Assembly: GCA_036497785.1 (NCBI GenBank)
Contig: DASXIW010000221.1
Span: 1 to 6,788 of the forward strand
Length of the DNA stretch: 6,788 nt
Direction of reading: 5' to 3'
From: DASXIW01 sp036497785
Lineage (GTDB): Bacteria; Pseudomonadota; Alphaproteobacteria; Acetobacterales; Acetobacteraceae
The position numbers were made by a program, and so were the translations under genes. The notes below the pieces were generated by a model that did not search any database, was not told the DNA's origin, and worked only from the letters and a program-made list of their open reading frames with translations. Position 1 is the stretch's first letter. Each line of letters starts with the position of its first letter. This document shows positions 1 through 5,934 of the stretch, piece by piece.

Positions 1-76
1 CGTCAACCCAATCCTCAAGGCATTCTGGCAGCAACGTCGTCTGCCCGCGATCCAGCCCCGCCACGAAGCCCGCCAT
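1..76 (-). CDS. IS1182-type transposase, N-terminal fragment (runs off window)
   Basis: Reading leftward from an ATG at 76-74 gives 25 codons with no stop before the window edge. The peptide contains the segments MAGFVAGLDRGQ, TLLPECLEDW and a final VD. This is the characteristic N-terminus of IS1182-family (IS5-related) DDE transposases, which normally continue with an acidic stretch and NPVRVI. Such proteins cut and rejoin the ends of their own element. Only the first few percent of the protein is visible, so I cannot tell whether the gene is intact. The start was chosen because family members begin at this point and because a G-rich stretch (GGTGGGGG) lies just upstream on the minus strand as a possible ribosome binding site. 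Family call is from recognition of the N-terminal motif; confidence is limited by the short length. Confidence 0.7.
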   Translation of the reverse strand, partial: MAGFVAGLDRGQTTLLPECLEDWVD

Positions 77-141
77 CAAATCCCCCACCGAACCAGTAAG
101 GGAATCATAGCATGGGAGGAGTTTTCACACAGCCTGGGTCG
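1..141 (-). mobile_element. End of an IS1182-type insertion sequence
   Basis: The element includes the transposase start at 76 and about 65 bp of non-coding end. The outer boundary is placed at about 141 because a motif GAGTTTTCACACAGCCTGGG (119-138) resembles terminal repeats that I associate with this IS group, and because recognisable asd coding sequence begins immediately beyond it, within 125-163. The other end of the element is outside the window, so neither the paired terminal repeat nor a target duplication can be checked. The boundary is uncertain by about 20 bp. Confidence 0.5.
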
Positions 142-498
142 CGATGCTGGCGCCGTTCACTTCCGGCACCACCAGCGGCACGTCCGGGTCCATCCGGAAG
201 GCGGAGGAATTATCGACCACCACGGCGCCGCCCTGCACGGCCAAAGGGGCGCGTATTGCTTGGAAACGCCGCTGCCCGCCGAGAACAGCGCCAGATCGAC
301 GCCGGCGAAGCTCTCCGCCCCCAGCGCCTCCACCGGCAGTTCCGCCCCGCGGAACCGCATGCTGCGCCCAGCCGAGCGCGGCGAGGCCACCAGCCGCAGC
401 GAGGCCAGGGGAAAGCCGCGCTGCTTCAGGCTCTCCAGCAGCGCCACGCCGACCGCGCCGGTGGCGCCGACGATGGCAACATGCGGCGTGGCCGCCAG
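125..498 (-). pseudogene. asd: Aspartate-semialdehyde dehydrogenase remnant, frameshifted and truncated
   Basis: Asd makes L-aspartate semialdehyde from aspartyl phosphate with NADPH, in the lysine/threonine/methionine pathway. On the minus strand, 486 to about 250 reads VAIVGATGAVGVALLESL (the NADP-binding glycine-rich start of Asd) and then LFSAGSGVSKQYAP. Asd similarity then continues in a different frame, from about 248 to 143, as VVDNSSAFRMDPDVPLVVPE and VNGAS. The switch lies at about 241-251 and equals a net gain of two bases or loss of one. The conserved NPNC segment with the catalytic cysteine and the whole C-terminal half are missing: the reading frame stops at 125-127, in or beside the IS end. 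At the 5' side no ATG precedes the conserved start. There is a CTG at 498-496 and an in-frame TAA at 504-502. This is a dead copy; asd is usually indispensable, so an intact copy presumably lies elsewhere (inference). Confidence 0.85.
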
Positions 499-781
499 AG
501 TTTAGAGTTTCTCGCACAGGGGATGGGGTTAACACATCCAGGCTCATCGCACACGCTCCGTTCATTGTGCCGGAGGTGGGGGCCTGTTTTGCCGAATTCC
601 CCGCACCGTCGCCGGCGGGGGTCCTCGGGGAAGTTATGCCGCTACAATCAACCGCACACGCCCGAAAACGCCCCGCATGGGAGCGTCGTGGTCGTTTTAA
701 TGCGTTTAATCATGCTGGAGGGCATAGGAATGAGCTTAAGCCATGACGGATGCGAAAGGCAAGGCGGGAGGCATGCCGCGC
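499..781. other. Non-coding stretch, no supportable gene
   Basis: I see no convincing gene here. Overlapping open frames exist on both strands, but their translations are rich in Arg, Pro and Ala, have no recognisable motifs, and extend from the asd remnant. The stretch contains GAGTTTCTCGCACAGG (505-520), similar to the IS-end motif at 119-134. It also holds a locally AT-richer patch at 693-712 (GTTTTAAT and GTTTAAT close together). A possible 23-codon frame at 730-801 has a good GGAGGG at 717-722, but its translation is not recognisable. Confidence 0.5.
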
Positions 782-810
782 TTGACATGCGCCGCCGCTG
801 ATTTCAGCAT
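782..810 (+). promoter_or_regulatory. Candidate sigma-70-type promoter of the binding-protein gene
   Basis: A perfect TTGACA (782-787) is followed after 17 bases by CAGCAT (805-810), which matches the -10 consensus at three of six positions, including the second A and the final T. The position suits the gene starting at 877, giving a leader of roughly 60 bases. A strong -35 with a weak -10 is common in alphaproteobacteria. This is a pattern match only; no transcription start is known. Confidence 0.45.
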
Positions 811-818
811 CGAAATCA
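799..818. promoter_or_regulatory. Operator-like inverted repeat over the -10 region
   Basis: TGATTTC (799-805) and GAAATCA (812-818) form perfect 7-bp arms separated by six bases. The left arm ends inside the proposed -10 hexamer (805-810). A dimeric repressor bound here would block the promoter, so substrate- or nutrient-dependent control of the binding protein is plausible. No regulator gene is visible in the window and I do not recognise the site as belonging to a named regulator. Confidence 0.35.
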
Positions 819-876
819 AGGGACTATTCCATTGTTGGGGAAGAGAGCCCCGGCTTCAAACCAAGGGATGGCCAAC

Positions 877-2505
877 ATGCTGACAAGGGCTTCCTGCAAC
901 CGCATCGCCGGCGTGCTGACCCTGCTGGGTGTCGCGGGCCCTGCGATAACCCTGGGCGTTCCGTTGCCCGCCATGGCGCAGAGTGCCGCGCCGGCCAGCG
1001 ACCGTGTGCTGCATGTGGTGCCCAGCGCCGATCTGGCGGAACTGGACCCGACGCGCGGCGCCAACCAGATCGCCCGCATCTATTCGCAAATGGTGTTCGA
1101 CACGCTGTTCGCGCTCGATCACGAACTGGTACCCAAGCCGATGATGGTGGACACGGAAACGGTCAGCCCGGATCGGCTGACCTACCGCTTCACCCTGCGC
1201 CCCGACCTGCGCTTCCAGGACGGCAGCCCGGTCACCACGCGCGACGTGATCGCCTCGCTGGAACGCTGGATGCAGGGCGGCTCGATCGGGCCGGCGCTGA
1301 AAGCCCGCCTCGCCTCCATGACCGCCGATGACGACCGGACTTTCACCATGGTGCTGAAGGAGCCGTTCGGCCTGCTGGAATTCGCCCTCGCTGGCCCGGG
1401 CGCGCCGATCGCGGCAATCATGCGCGAGGCGGATGCCAAACGCGGCAACACGCCCATGACCGCACCCATCGGCTCCGGCCCGTTCCGCTACGTCGCCGAG
1501 GAGCGCCAGTCCGGCAATCTCTCGGTATTCGTGCGCAATCCCGACTACCCCTCCCGCCCTGAACCGCCCGACGGGCTGGCCGGCGGGCGCGTGGTGAAGG
1601 TGGACCGGGTGGAATGGAAGGTGATCCCCGACGCCACCACGGCGGCCAACGCGCTGGTGACAGGCGAGGTCGATTTCTGGGACACGGTCACGCCCGATCT
1701 CGCGCAGTTCCTGAAATCCAAGGGCGTCATTGTCCGTCGCACCGCCACGCTGCCGATGACCGCCTGGATCCGGCCGAATTTCACCACCCCGCCCTTCGAC
1801 AAGCCGGAGGCGCGCCAGGCGCTCGCCCTGCTGCTCGACCAGACCGAGATGATGCAGGCGGTGGCCGGCGAGAACGGGAAATTCTCGACCTGCTATTCGT
1901 TCAGCGTCTGCGGCTCGACCTACGCCACCGATGTCGGCTCGGACGCCTATCGCAAGCCGGATATCGCCAAGGCGAAGGCGCTGATGAAAAAGGCCGGCTA
2001 TAAGGGCGAGCCGATCGTCGTCATCTCCTCCTCGCAATTGCCGATCGTCTCGGCCATGGCGCAAGTGGTCGCGCAGCGCCTGAAGGATGCCGGGCTGAAT
2101 GTCGATCTGCAGGATGGCGACTGGGCCAACCAGTACAAGCGGGTGAACACCCGCATGGCCCCCGGCGCGCCCGGCCAGTGGCAGATCTTCCCGTCTTATG
2201 CGCTCGGCGGAACCTGGTTCAACCCGCTGACCAACGTGGCGCTGGACACGTCCTGCGGCGCCAGCAGCACGGCTATACTGGGTTGGCCGTGCGACCCCGA
2301 GGGCGAGACGCTGCGCCAGAAGGTGCTCAGCGCGCCGGACGCCGCCGCCCGCACCGCCGCCTTCGCCACGTTCCAGAAACGTTTGTGGGATTTCCTGCCC
2401 TATATCCCCGCCGGACAATTCGACGTGGCCAACGCCTATCGCAAAAACATCGATGGCGTGCTGGATTCCTACGTCATCGCCTACTGGAATATCAGCAAGC
2501 ACTGA
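877..2505 (+). CDS. Extracellular solute-binding protein, family 5 (ABC transporter)
   Basis: Periplasmic protein of the DppA/OppA/GsiB superfamily (SBP_bac_5), which binds peptides or other small solutes and hands them to an ABC permease. The 542-aa protein has the family's usual length. Residues 1-34 form a signal peptide: basic start, hydrophobic core, and a predicted cut after AMA before Gln35. Family features follow: YRFTLRPDLRF at 103-113 with DGSPVTTRDV next, IGSGPFRY near 199-206, NPDYP at 221-225, and a C-terminal part with a WPCDPE segment. ATG 877 was chosen because AAGGGA (863-868) lies eight bases upstream. ATG 868 and TTG 832 are in-frame alternatives, but they would lengthen the N-region before the signal peptide. 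No permease or ATPase gene is adjacent: downstream is a hairpin region and a convergent gene. The protein is therefore either an orphan serving a transporter encoded elsewhere or the remnant of a larger locus. Family assignment is firm; the ligand is unknown. Confidence 0.9.
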   Translation: MLTRASCNRIAGVLTLLGVAGPAITLGVPLPAMAQSAAPASDRVLHVVPSADLAELDPTRGANQIARIYSQMVFDTLFALDHELVPKPMMVDTETVSPDRLTYRFTLRPDLRFQDGSPVTTRDVIASLERWMQGGSIGPALKARLASMTADDDRTFTMVLKEPFGLLEFALAGPGAPIAAIMREADAKRGNTPMTAPIGSGPFRYVAEERQSGNLSVFVRNPDYPSRPEPPDGLAGGRVVKVDRVEWKVIPDATTAANALVTGEVDFWDTVTPDLAQFLKSKGVIVRRTATLPMTAWIRPNFTTPPFDKPEARQALALLLDQTEMMQAVAGENGKFSTCYSFSVCGSTYATDVGSDAYRKPDIAKAKALMKKAGYKGEPIVVISSSQLPIVSAMAQVVAQRLKDAGLNVDLQDGDWANQYKRVNTRMAPGAPGQWQIFPSYALGGTWFNPLTNVALDTSCGASSTAILGWPCDPEGETLRQKVLSAPDAAARTAAFATFQKRLWDFLPYIPAGQFDVANAYRKNIDGVLDSYVIAYWNISKH

Positions 2506-2536
2506 CGCCGGGCGGCGCGGTATGAGTCTTTGTTGG

Positions 2537-2564
2537 GCGCGCGGCCGCCCCACCATCCGCGCGC
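2537..2564. terminator. GC-rich hairpin after the binding-protein gene
   Basis: GCGCGCGG (2537-2544) pairs perfectly with CCGCGCGC (2557-2564) around a 12-base loop, 31 bases after the stop at 2505. There is no run of T after it on either strand, so it is not a textbook intrinsic terminator. It may add to the longer hairpin just downstream. Confidence 0.35.
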
Positions 2565-2567
2565 GCA

Positions 2568-2618
2568 ATACCACCCGGCTGAAATGATGGAAGAGTCATC
2601 ATTTCAGCCGGGTGGTAT
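2568..2618. terminator. Perfect 22-bp stem-loop between convergent genes, probable bidirectional terminator
   Basis: The arms 2568-2589 and 2597-2618 are exact reverse complements (22 of 22) and enclose the 7-base loop GAAGAGT. The arm starts ATACCACCCGG and ends AATGATG. It lies between the stop codons of two converging genes, and its last base is the last base of the minus-strand gene's TGA (2620-2618). Position and stability suggest a shared transcription barrier or RNA-end protector. No T-tract follows on either strand, so a palindromic repeat element of another kind is the main alternative. Confidence 0.6.
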
Positions 2619-3565
2619 CAGGCCGCGCTGCGAATTTCTTCGCGTGCCACCGGGGCCGGCGCAATCCGGCGGTTGGCCCAGAAGCCGGCGATCAGCGAGC
2701 CGGACAGATTGTGCCAGACCGAGAACAGCGCGCCCGGCAGCGCCGCGAGCGGGGAGAAATACAGCCGGCCCAGCGTGGCGGCCAGGCCGGAATTCTGCAT
2801 CCCCACCTCCAGCGCCAAGGTGCGGCACACCGTCTCGTCGAGCCCCAGCAGCCGGCCGCCCCAATAGCCGCCCAACAGGCCAAGGCCGTTATGCAGCACC
2901 ACCCCCAGCATCACCACCGGACCCACAGTGGCAATGCTGCCCTGCGTGCCCGCCACCACGGCCGCGATGATCGCCAGGATGGACAGCATGGACACCAGCG
3001 GCAAAGCCGGCTCGATCACGCGCACAAGCCGGTGCAGCAAATGGTTCACGATCAGCCCCAGCACCACGGGGATCGCCACGATCTGCACGATGCTCCACAG
3101 CAGGCCACCCACATTCACCGCGATGTCCGTGGACACATAAAGCCGCGTCAGCAACGGCGTGGCGACGATGCCTACCACCGTGGACAGTGCGCTGATGGTG
3201 ACGGACAACGCGACATCTCCGCCCGACAGATACACCATCACCGTGGACGACGTGCCGCTGGCCACGCTGCCCACGAGGATCATGCCCGCCGCCAGCTCCG
3301 GCGGCATGTGGAGCAGCTTGGCGATGCCCCAGGCGGCCAGCGGCATGATGAGGTAATGCAGCCCAAGCCCCGCCAGCACCGGCGCCGGACGGGTGAGCAC
3401 ACGCCGGAAATCGGCAAAGCGCAGCGTGACGCCCATGGCGAACATGATCAACGCCAGCAAATCCGTGACCCAGCCACCGAGCGGCAGAAACGCGCCGGGC
3501 GCGAAATAGGCGGCAACTGAAATGAGCACGGCCCAGAGCGGGAACAGGCGAGTCACGGAAGACAT
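2618..3565 (-). CDS. BASS-family (bile acid:sodium symporter-like) transporter, PanS/YocS type
   Basis: Integral inner-membrane protein of 315 aa, mostly hydrophobic, with about nine or ten predicted membrane helices. Bacterial BASS members are sodium-coupled carriers of small organic anions; the PanS subgroup has been linked to pantothenate or ketopantoate. Diagnostic segments are SGTSSTVMVYLSGGDVALSV at 103-122 (the broken helix 4 region) and EVGMQNSGLA at 253-262 (the helix 9 region), whose Glu and Gln match the sodium-site residues known from ASBT homologues. HNGLGLLGGY (225-234) and FSVWHNLSG (281-289) are further family signatures. ATG 3565 gives a normal N-terminus entering the first helix; the frame stays open to 3760, but that extension is Cys/Pro/Gly-rich and crosses an intergenic repeat, so I reject it. 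The Shine-Dalgarno is weak (GAGA about 11 bases upstream). A CTATAC (3617-3612 on the minus strand) might be a -10 box. The gene is monocistronic and converges on the binding-protein gene. The substrate cannot be read from sequence. Confidence 0.88.
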   Translation of the reverse strand: MSSVTRLFPLWAVLISVAAYFAPGAFLPLGGWVTDLLALIMFAMGVTLRFADFRRVLTRPAPVLAGLGLHYLIMPLAAWGIAKLLHMPPELAAGMILVGSVASGTSSTVMVYLSGGDVALSVTISALSTVVGIVATPLLTRLYVSTDIAVNVGGLLWSIVQIVAIPVVLGLIVNHLLHRLVRVIEPALPLVSMLSILAIIAAVVAGTQGSIATVGPVVMLGVVLHNGLGLLGGYWGGRLLGLDETVCRTLALEVGMQNSGLAATLGRLYFSPLAALPGALFSVWHNLSGSLIAGFWANRRIAPAPVAREEIRSAA

Positions 3566-3670
3566 TGTGTGGCGTTTCTCTATCAACGTAACGTTTTGCG
3601 CGAGCGGAGGGGTATAGGGGCGGTCGCACGGAAGCGAAAGTGCGGGCGGCGAATTCGCAAGAAAATTAGC

Positions 3671-3758
3671 AAGGCCAGGGCTCTGCCCTGGACCCGTGCA
3701 AGCCCGCGACAGGCAAGCCGCTTGCTTGCCGCAAGCGGTAGCGGAGCCTTGAAAATCC
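3671..3758 (+). repeat. Intergenic palindromic repeat, copy 1 (interrupted)
   Basis: The copy starts AAGGCCAGGGCTCTGCCCTG and continues GACCCG. It ends GGAGCCTTGAAAATCC (3743-3758). The left part folds as CCAGGGC-TCT-GCCCTGG (3675-3691). A second copy of both end segments lies at 3828-3880 on the opposite strand. Here the ends are separated by 46 bases (3697-3742), against 8 in copy 2. The style resembles dispersed palindromic elements common between genes of Acetobacteraceae and relatives, but family membership cannot be searched here. Confidence 0.7.
3718..3738 (+). repeat. Stem-loop inside repeat copy 1, overlapping an alternative stem
   Basis: CCGCTTGC (3718-3725) pairs with GCAAGCGG (3731-3738) around TTGCC. 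A competing stem GGCAAGC (3712-3718) with GCTTGCC (3724-3730) shares bases with it, so only one can form at a time. The longer one is expected to win on pairs. It sits in the portion of copy 1 that has no counterpart in copy 2. Confidence 0.45.
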
Positions 3759-3827
3759 ATTACTCTGATCTTGATTGCGCCGCAGGTATTCGTCTGGTCG
3801 CCTGTCTTTTTGGGCTTCGCCAGAATC

Positions 3828-3880
3828 GGATTCTCAAGGCTCCGCCTTGAGCGGGGTCCAGGGGCAGAGCCCCTGGCCTT
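3828..3880 (-). repeat. Intergenic palindromic repeat, copy 2 (compact)
   Basis: Read on the minus strand, it starts AAGGCCAGGGGCTCTGCCCC, continues TGGACCCCG, and ends GGAGCCTTGAGAATCC. It matches copy 1 at both ends except for single-base insertions in the stem and one substitution near the end. It folds into two hairpins with 8-bp perfect stems and 3-base loops: 3833-3851 (CTCAAGGC / GCCTTGAG) and 3858-3876 (CCAGGGGC / GCCCCTGG). It ends about 64 bp before the operon start. Confidence 0.7.
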
Positions 3881-3943
3881 CCTTCATCCTTACGACACCC
3901 ACCGGCTTGCCGCCGAACCGATTTGGGCCAAGAGTGCGGCATT

Positions 3944-5143
3944 ATGACATCGCATCCATATCACGGGCTGTATGCCTATCCCTGGGACGTCGCCGAGCAG
4001 GCGCCTGACGCGTTTGTCGCGGAGTTGGGCGGCGTTGGCATCGACACGTTGTGTCTGGCCACCGCCTATCACGCCGGCAAGTTTCTGCGCCCGCACGGGG
4101 CTGGCGGGCATGTGTATTTCCCCGAGGATGGCACGGTGCATTGCCATATCAGGCCGGAGCGCTATGGCCGGATCCAGCCGCGCGAGAGCGGTGTGGTGGC
4201 GCAGGGCGATCCGTTCGGGCGCTATGCGGAGCGGACGGATATCGCGGTGACGGCGTGGACGGTGCTGATGCACAATTCGCGGCTGGGGGCGGCGTATCCC
4301 GATGCGATGGTGCGCAATGCGTTCGGCGATTCCTATGTTCACAGCTTGTGCCCGGCCAATCCGGACGTACGGGATTATGCGGTGGCGCTATGCGCCGACA
4401 TCGCGGACCGGTATCCCGTGCGCGGGCTGATGCTGGAGGCGCCGGGATGGATGCCTTACAAGCACGGCTATCACCATGAATTCGCGCTGGTCGGCGATAA
4501 TCCGTGGCTGGATGCGCATCTCGGGCTGTGTTTTTGCGAGCATTGCGTCACCGGCGCGGCGCGCGCGGGGATTGATGCGGGGGCGTTGCGCAAGCGAGTG
4601 GCCGGGCGGGTGCACGCCTATCTGGCCGCGCCGATGGACACGCCGGCGGATATGGGGCGGCACTGGCTGGACGCCGATCTGATCAGCGACCCGGAATTGA
4701 CCGCCTTTCTGCGCTGGCGCTGCACCGTGGTGACCGGATTGGTCGGCCGCATCCGCGCGGCGATCCGCGCGGATGCGGAATTATTCGTCATCCCCACCTT
4801 GATGCGGCCGACGGCGACGGGGTGGCTGCTGGGCAGCGACCTTTCGGCCCTGGCCCATGCGGCTGACGGGCTGGAACTGTGCATGTACACGCCAAGCTGG
4901 GATTTGGCCGTCGCCGATCTGACGGAGGTGCGCCGCCGCGTGGGCGACCGCGCATTGCGCTGCATTTTGCGACCCGGACCGCCCGACGCGTGCGATGAAG
5001 GGAATTTCACGCGCAAGGTGGTGGAGCTTGCCGCCGCCGGCGTGGATGGGCTGGCATTTTACAATTTCGGCCATCTTCGCCGCAGCCATCTGGGCTGGAT
5101 CGGACGCGTGCTGGCCGCAACATCGAAGGGAATTTCTGCATGA
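3944..5143 (+). CDS. Uncharacterised protein, probably a TIM-barrel glycoside-hydrolase-like enzyme
   Basis: A cytosolic 399-aa protein without signal peptide or membrane segments; I do not recognise a named family. Its layout resembles glycosidase-like TIM barrels. There is an N-terminal strand/helix unit (YAYPWDVAEQAPDAF, then GIDTLCLATAYHAG, residues 10-45), a VTAWTVLMHNS strand (102-112), and GLMLEAPGW (161-169) with a Glu at a strand end. A His-rich KHGYHHEF follows at 174-181, then CFCEHC (196-201), and a late AFYNFGHL strand (371-378). A Cys-x-Cys-x-x-Cys in this position occurs in several glycosidase-like families and may bind metal or be structural (inference). Start: ATG 3944, with AAGAG about nine bases upstream; TTG 3923 is an in-frame alternative. 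The last four bases overlap the next gene (ATGA), indicating translational coupling with a dehydrogenase, so a role in processing a sugar-like or other small polyhydroxylated substrate is plausible. The reaction is unknown. Confidence 0.75.
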   Translation: MTSHPYHGLYAYPWDVAEQAPDAFVAELGGVGIDTLCLATAYHAGKFLRPHGAGGHVYFPEDGTVHCHIRPERYGRIQPRESGVVAQGDPFGRYAERTDIAVTAWTVLMHNSRLGAAYPDAMVRNAFGDSYVHSLCPANPDVRDYAVALCADIADRYPVRGLMLEAPGWMPYKHGYHHEFALVGDNPWLDAHLGLCFCEHCVTGAARAGIDAGALRKRVAGRVHAYLAAPMDTPADMGRHWLDADLISDPELTAFLRWRCTVVTGLVGRIRAAIRADAELFVIPTLMRPTATGWLLGSDLSALAHAADGLELCMYTPSWDLAVADLTEVRRRVGDRALRCILRPGPPDACDEGNFTRKVVELAAAGVDGLAFYNFGHLRRSHLGWIGRVLAATSKGISA

Positions 5144-5934
5144 AGCGTCTTGAGGACAAAGTCGCGCTGGTTACCGGCGCGGTGGGCGGCATTGGCACCG
5201 CGATCGTGGATGTGTTTCTGGCCGAGGGCGCAAAGGTGATCCTGTGCGACCAAAAGGCCGAGGCAGTGGCCGAACGCGTCGCGGCGCTGCGCGCGACGGG
5301 CGCGGCAGTGGCAGGGGCCGCGGCCGACATCACCGACCACGCGGCCCTGAAGGCCGCCGTGGATGCGGCGGTGGCGGAAACCGGAGAAGTGGACATCGTT
5401 GTGGCCAACGCGAATACCGGCTCCGGCCCGGAAACGCTGGCCAACATGACGCCGGAAAGCTGGCGGGCACATACCGCCGATAACCTCGCCGGGCAGTTCA
5501 ACACGGTGGATGTGGTGATCGCCGGCATGAAAAAGCGGCGCGCTGGCGCCGTCGTGATGGTGGGCTCGGTGAACGGACTCTCCACCTTCGGCAACCCAGC
5601 CTATAGCGCGGTGAAGGCCGGGCTGGTCAGCTTGACGCGCTCGATGGCCGTGGAATACGGGCCCTTCAATATCCGCGCCAATATCGTGTGCCCCGGCACA
5701 GTGCGCACACCCGCCTGGACAAAGCGCGTGGCCCGCAAGGCGGAGATCTTCGATGGGCTGAAGAAATGGTACCCGCTGGGGCGCGTGGCCGAACCGGTGG
5801 ACATCGCCCGGGTGATCGCCTTTCTCGGCTCCGACGAGGCCGCCTATGTGTCCGGGGCGGTGCTGCCGGTGGATGGGGGGCTGATGGCGGGGAATCGGAT
5901 CATGACGTCCGAATTGACGTTGGAGGCGATTTAA
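5140..5934 (+). CDS. Short-chain dehydrogenase/reductase (SDR, classical type)
   Basis: A cytosolic NAD(P)-dependent oxidoreductase of 264 aa, a typical classical SDR length, with a Rossmann fold. The cofactor motif TGAVGGIG is at 12-19. Asp37 at the end of the second strand (VILCD) favours NAD(H). Catalytic residues are seen as Asn115 (DNLAG), Ser143 (GSVNG), Tyr155 and Lys159 (YSAVK). PG at 185-186 and the closing VDGG (244-247) are also standard. The usual NNAG structural motif reads ANAN at 89-92, a departure. ATG 5140 overlaps the upstream stop; GAAGGG (5125-5130) nine bases ahead serves as ribosome binding site. It is the second gene of a coupled two-gene operon, so it probably oxidises or reduces the substrate or product of its partner. 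An IS element follows directly after the stop. SDR membership is certain; the substrate cannot be told from sequence. Confidence 0.95.
   Translation: MKRLEDKVALVTGAVGGIGTAIVDVFLAEGAKVILCDQKAEAVAERVAALRATGAAVAGAAADITDHAALKAAVDAAVAETGEVDIVVANANTGSGPETLANMTPESWRAHTADNLAGQFNTVDVVIAGMKKRRAGAVVMVGSVNGLSTFGNPAYSAVKAGLVSLTRSMAVEYGPFNIRANIVCPGTVRTPAWTKRVARKAEIFDGLKKWYPLGRVAEPVDIARVIAFLGSDEAAYVSGAVLPVDGGLMAGNRIMTSELTLEAI

Larger units (their letters stand above)
3566..3943. other. Divergent intergenic region with repeats
   Basis: This 378-bp gap separates the start of the minus-strand transporter from the start of the plus-strand operon and should hold both promoters. Most of it is palindromic repeat sequence (see the two repeat copies and the overlapping stems). 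A short inverted repeat AACGT-A-ACGTT at 3585-3595 lies 20 bp before the transporter start and could be a protein-binding site, but its arms are only 5 bp. I see no strong -35/-10 pair for the operon. Open frames crossing the region have no recognisable protein features. Confidence 0.55.

Noticed and set aside
112..801. Long plus-strand frame over the asd remnant
   Set aside because: The Arg/Pro-rich translation is the complement of decayed asd sequence followed by non-coding DNA. The only part with a good ribosome site is the short tail at 730-801.
856..2574. Open frame of 572 codons on the minus strand opposite the binding-protein gene
   Set aside because: It is a shadow of the GC-rich real gene: the translation is His/Arg/Gly-rich with no domain motifs, while the plus strand encodes a clear signal peptide and family 5 signatures.
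2612..3520. Open frame of 302 codons on the plus strand opposite the BASS transporter
   Set aside because: The product is extremely rich in His, Arg and Gln with no recognisable features; the minus-strand frame has membrane helices and BASS motifs.
3566..3760. N-terminal extension of the BASS transporter to 3760
   Set aside because: The extra 65 residues are Cys-, Pro- and Gly-rich, cross an intergenic palindromic repeat, and are not expected before the first membrane helix of this family.
3671..3880. CRISPR-like array
   Set aside because: There are only two copies, in opposite orientation and with different internal spacing, and no cas genes; they are palindromic intergenic repeats.
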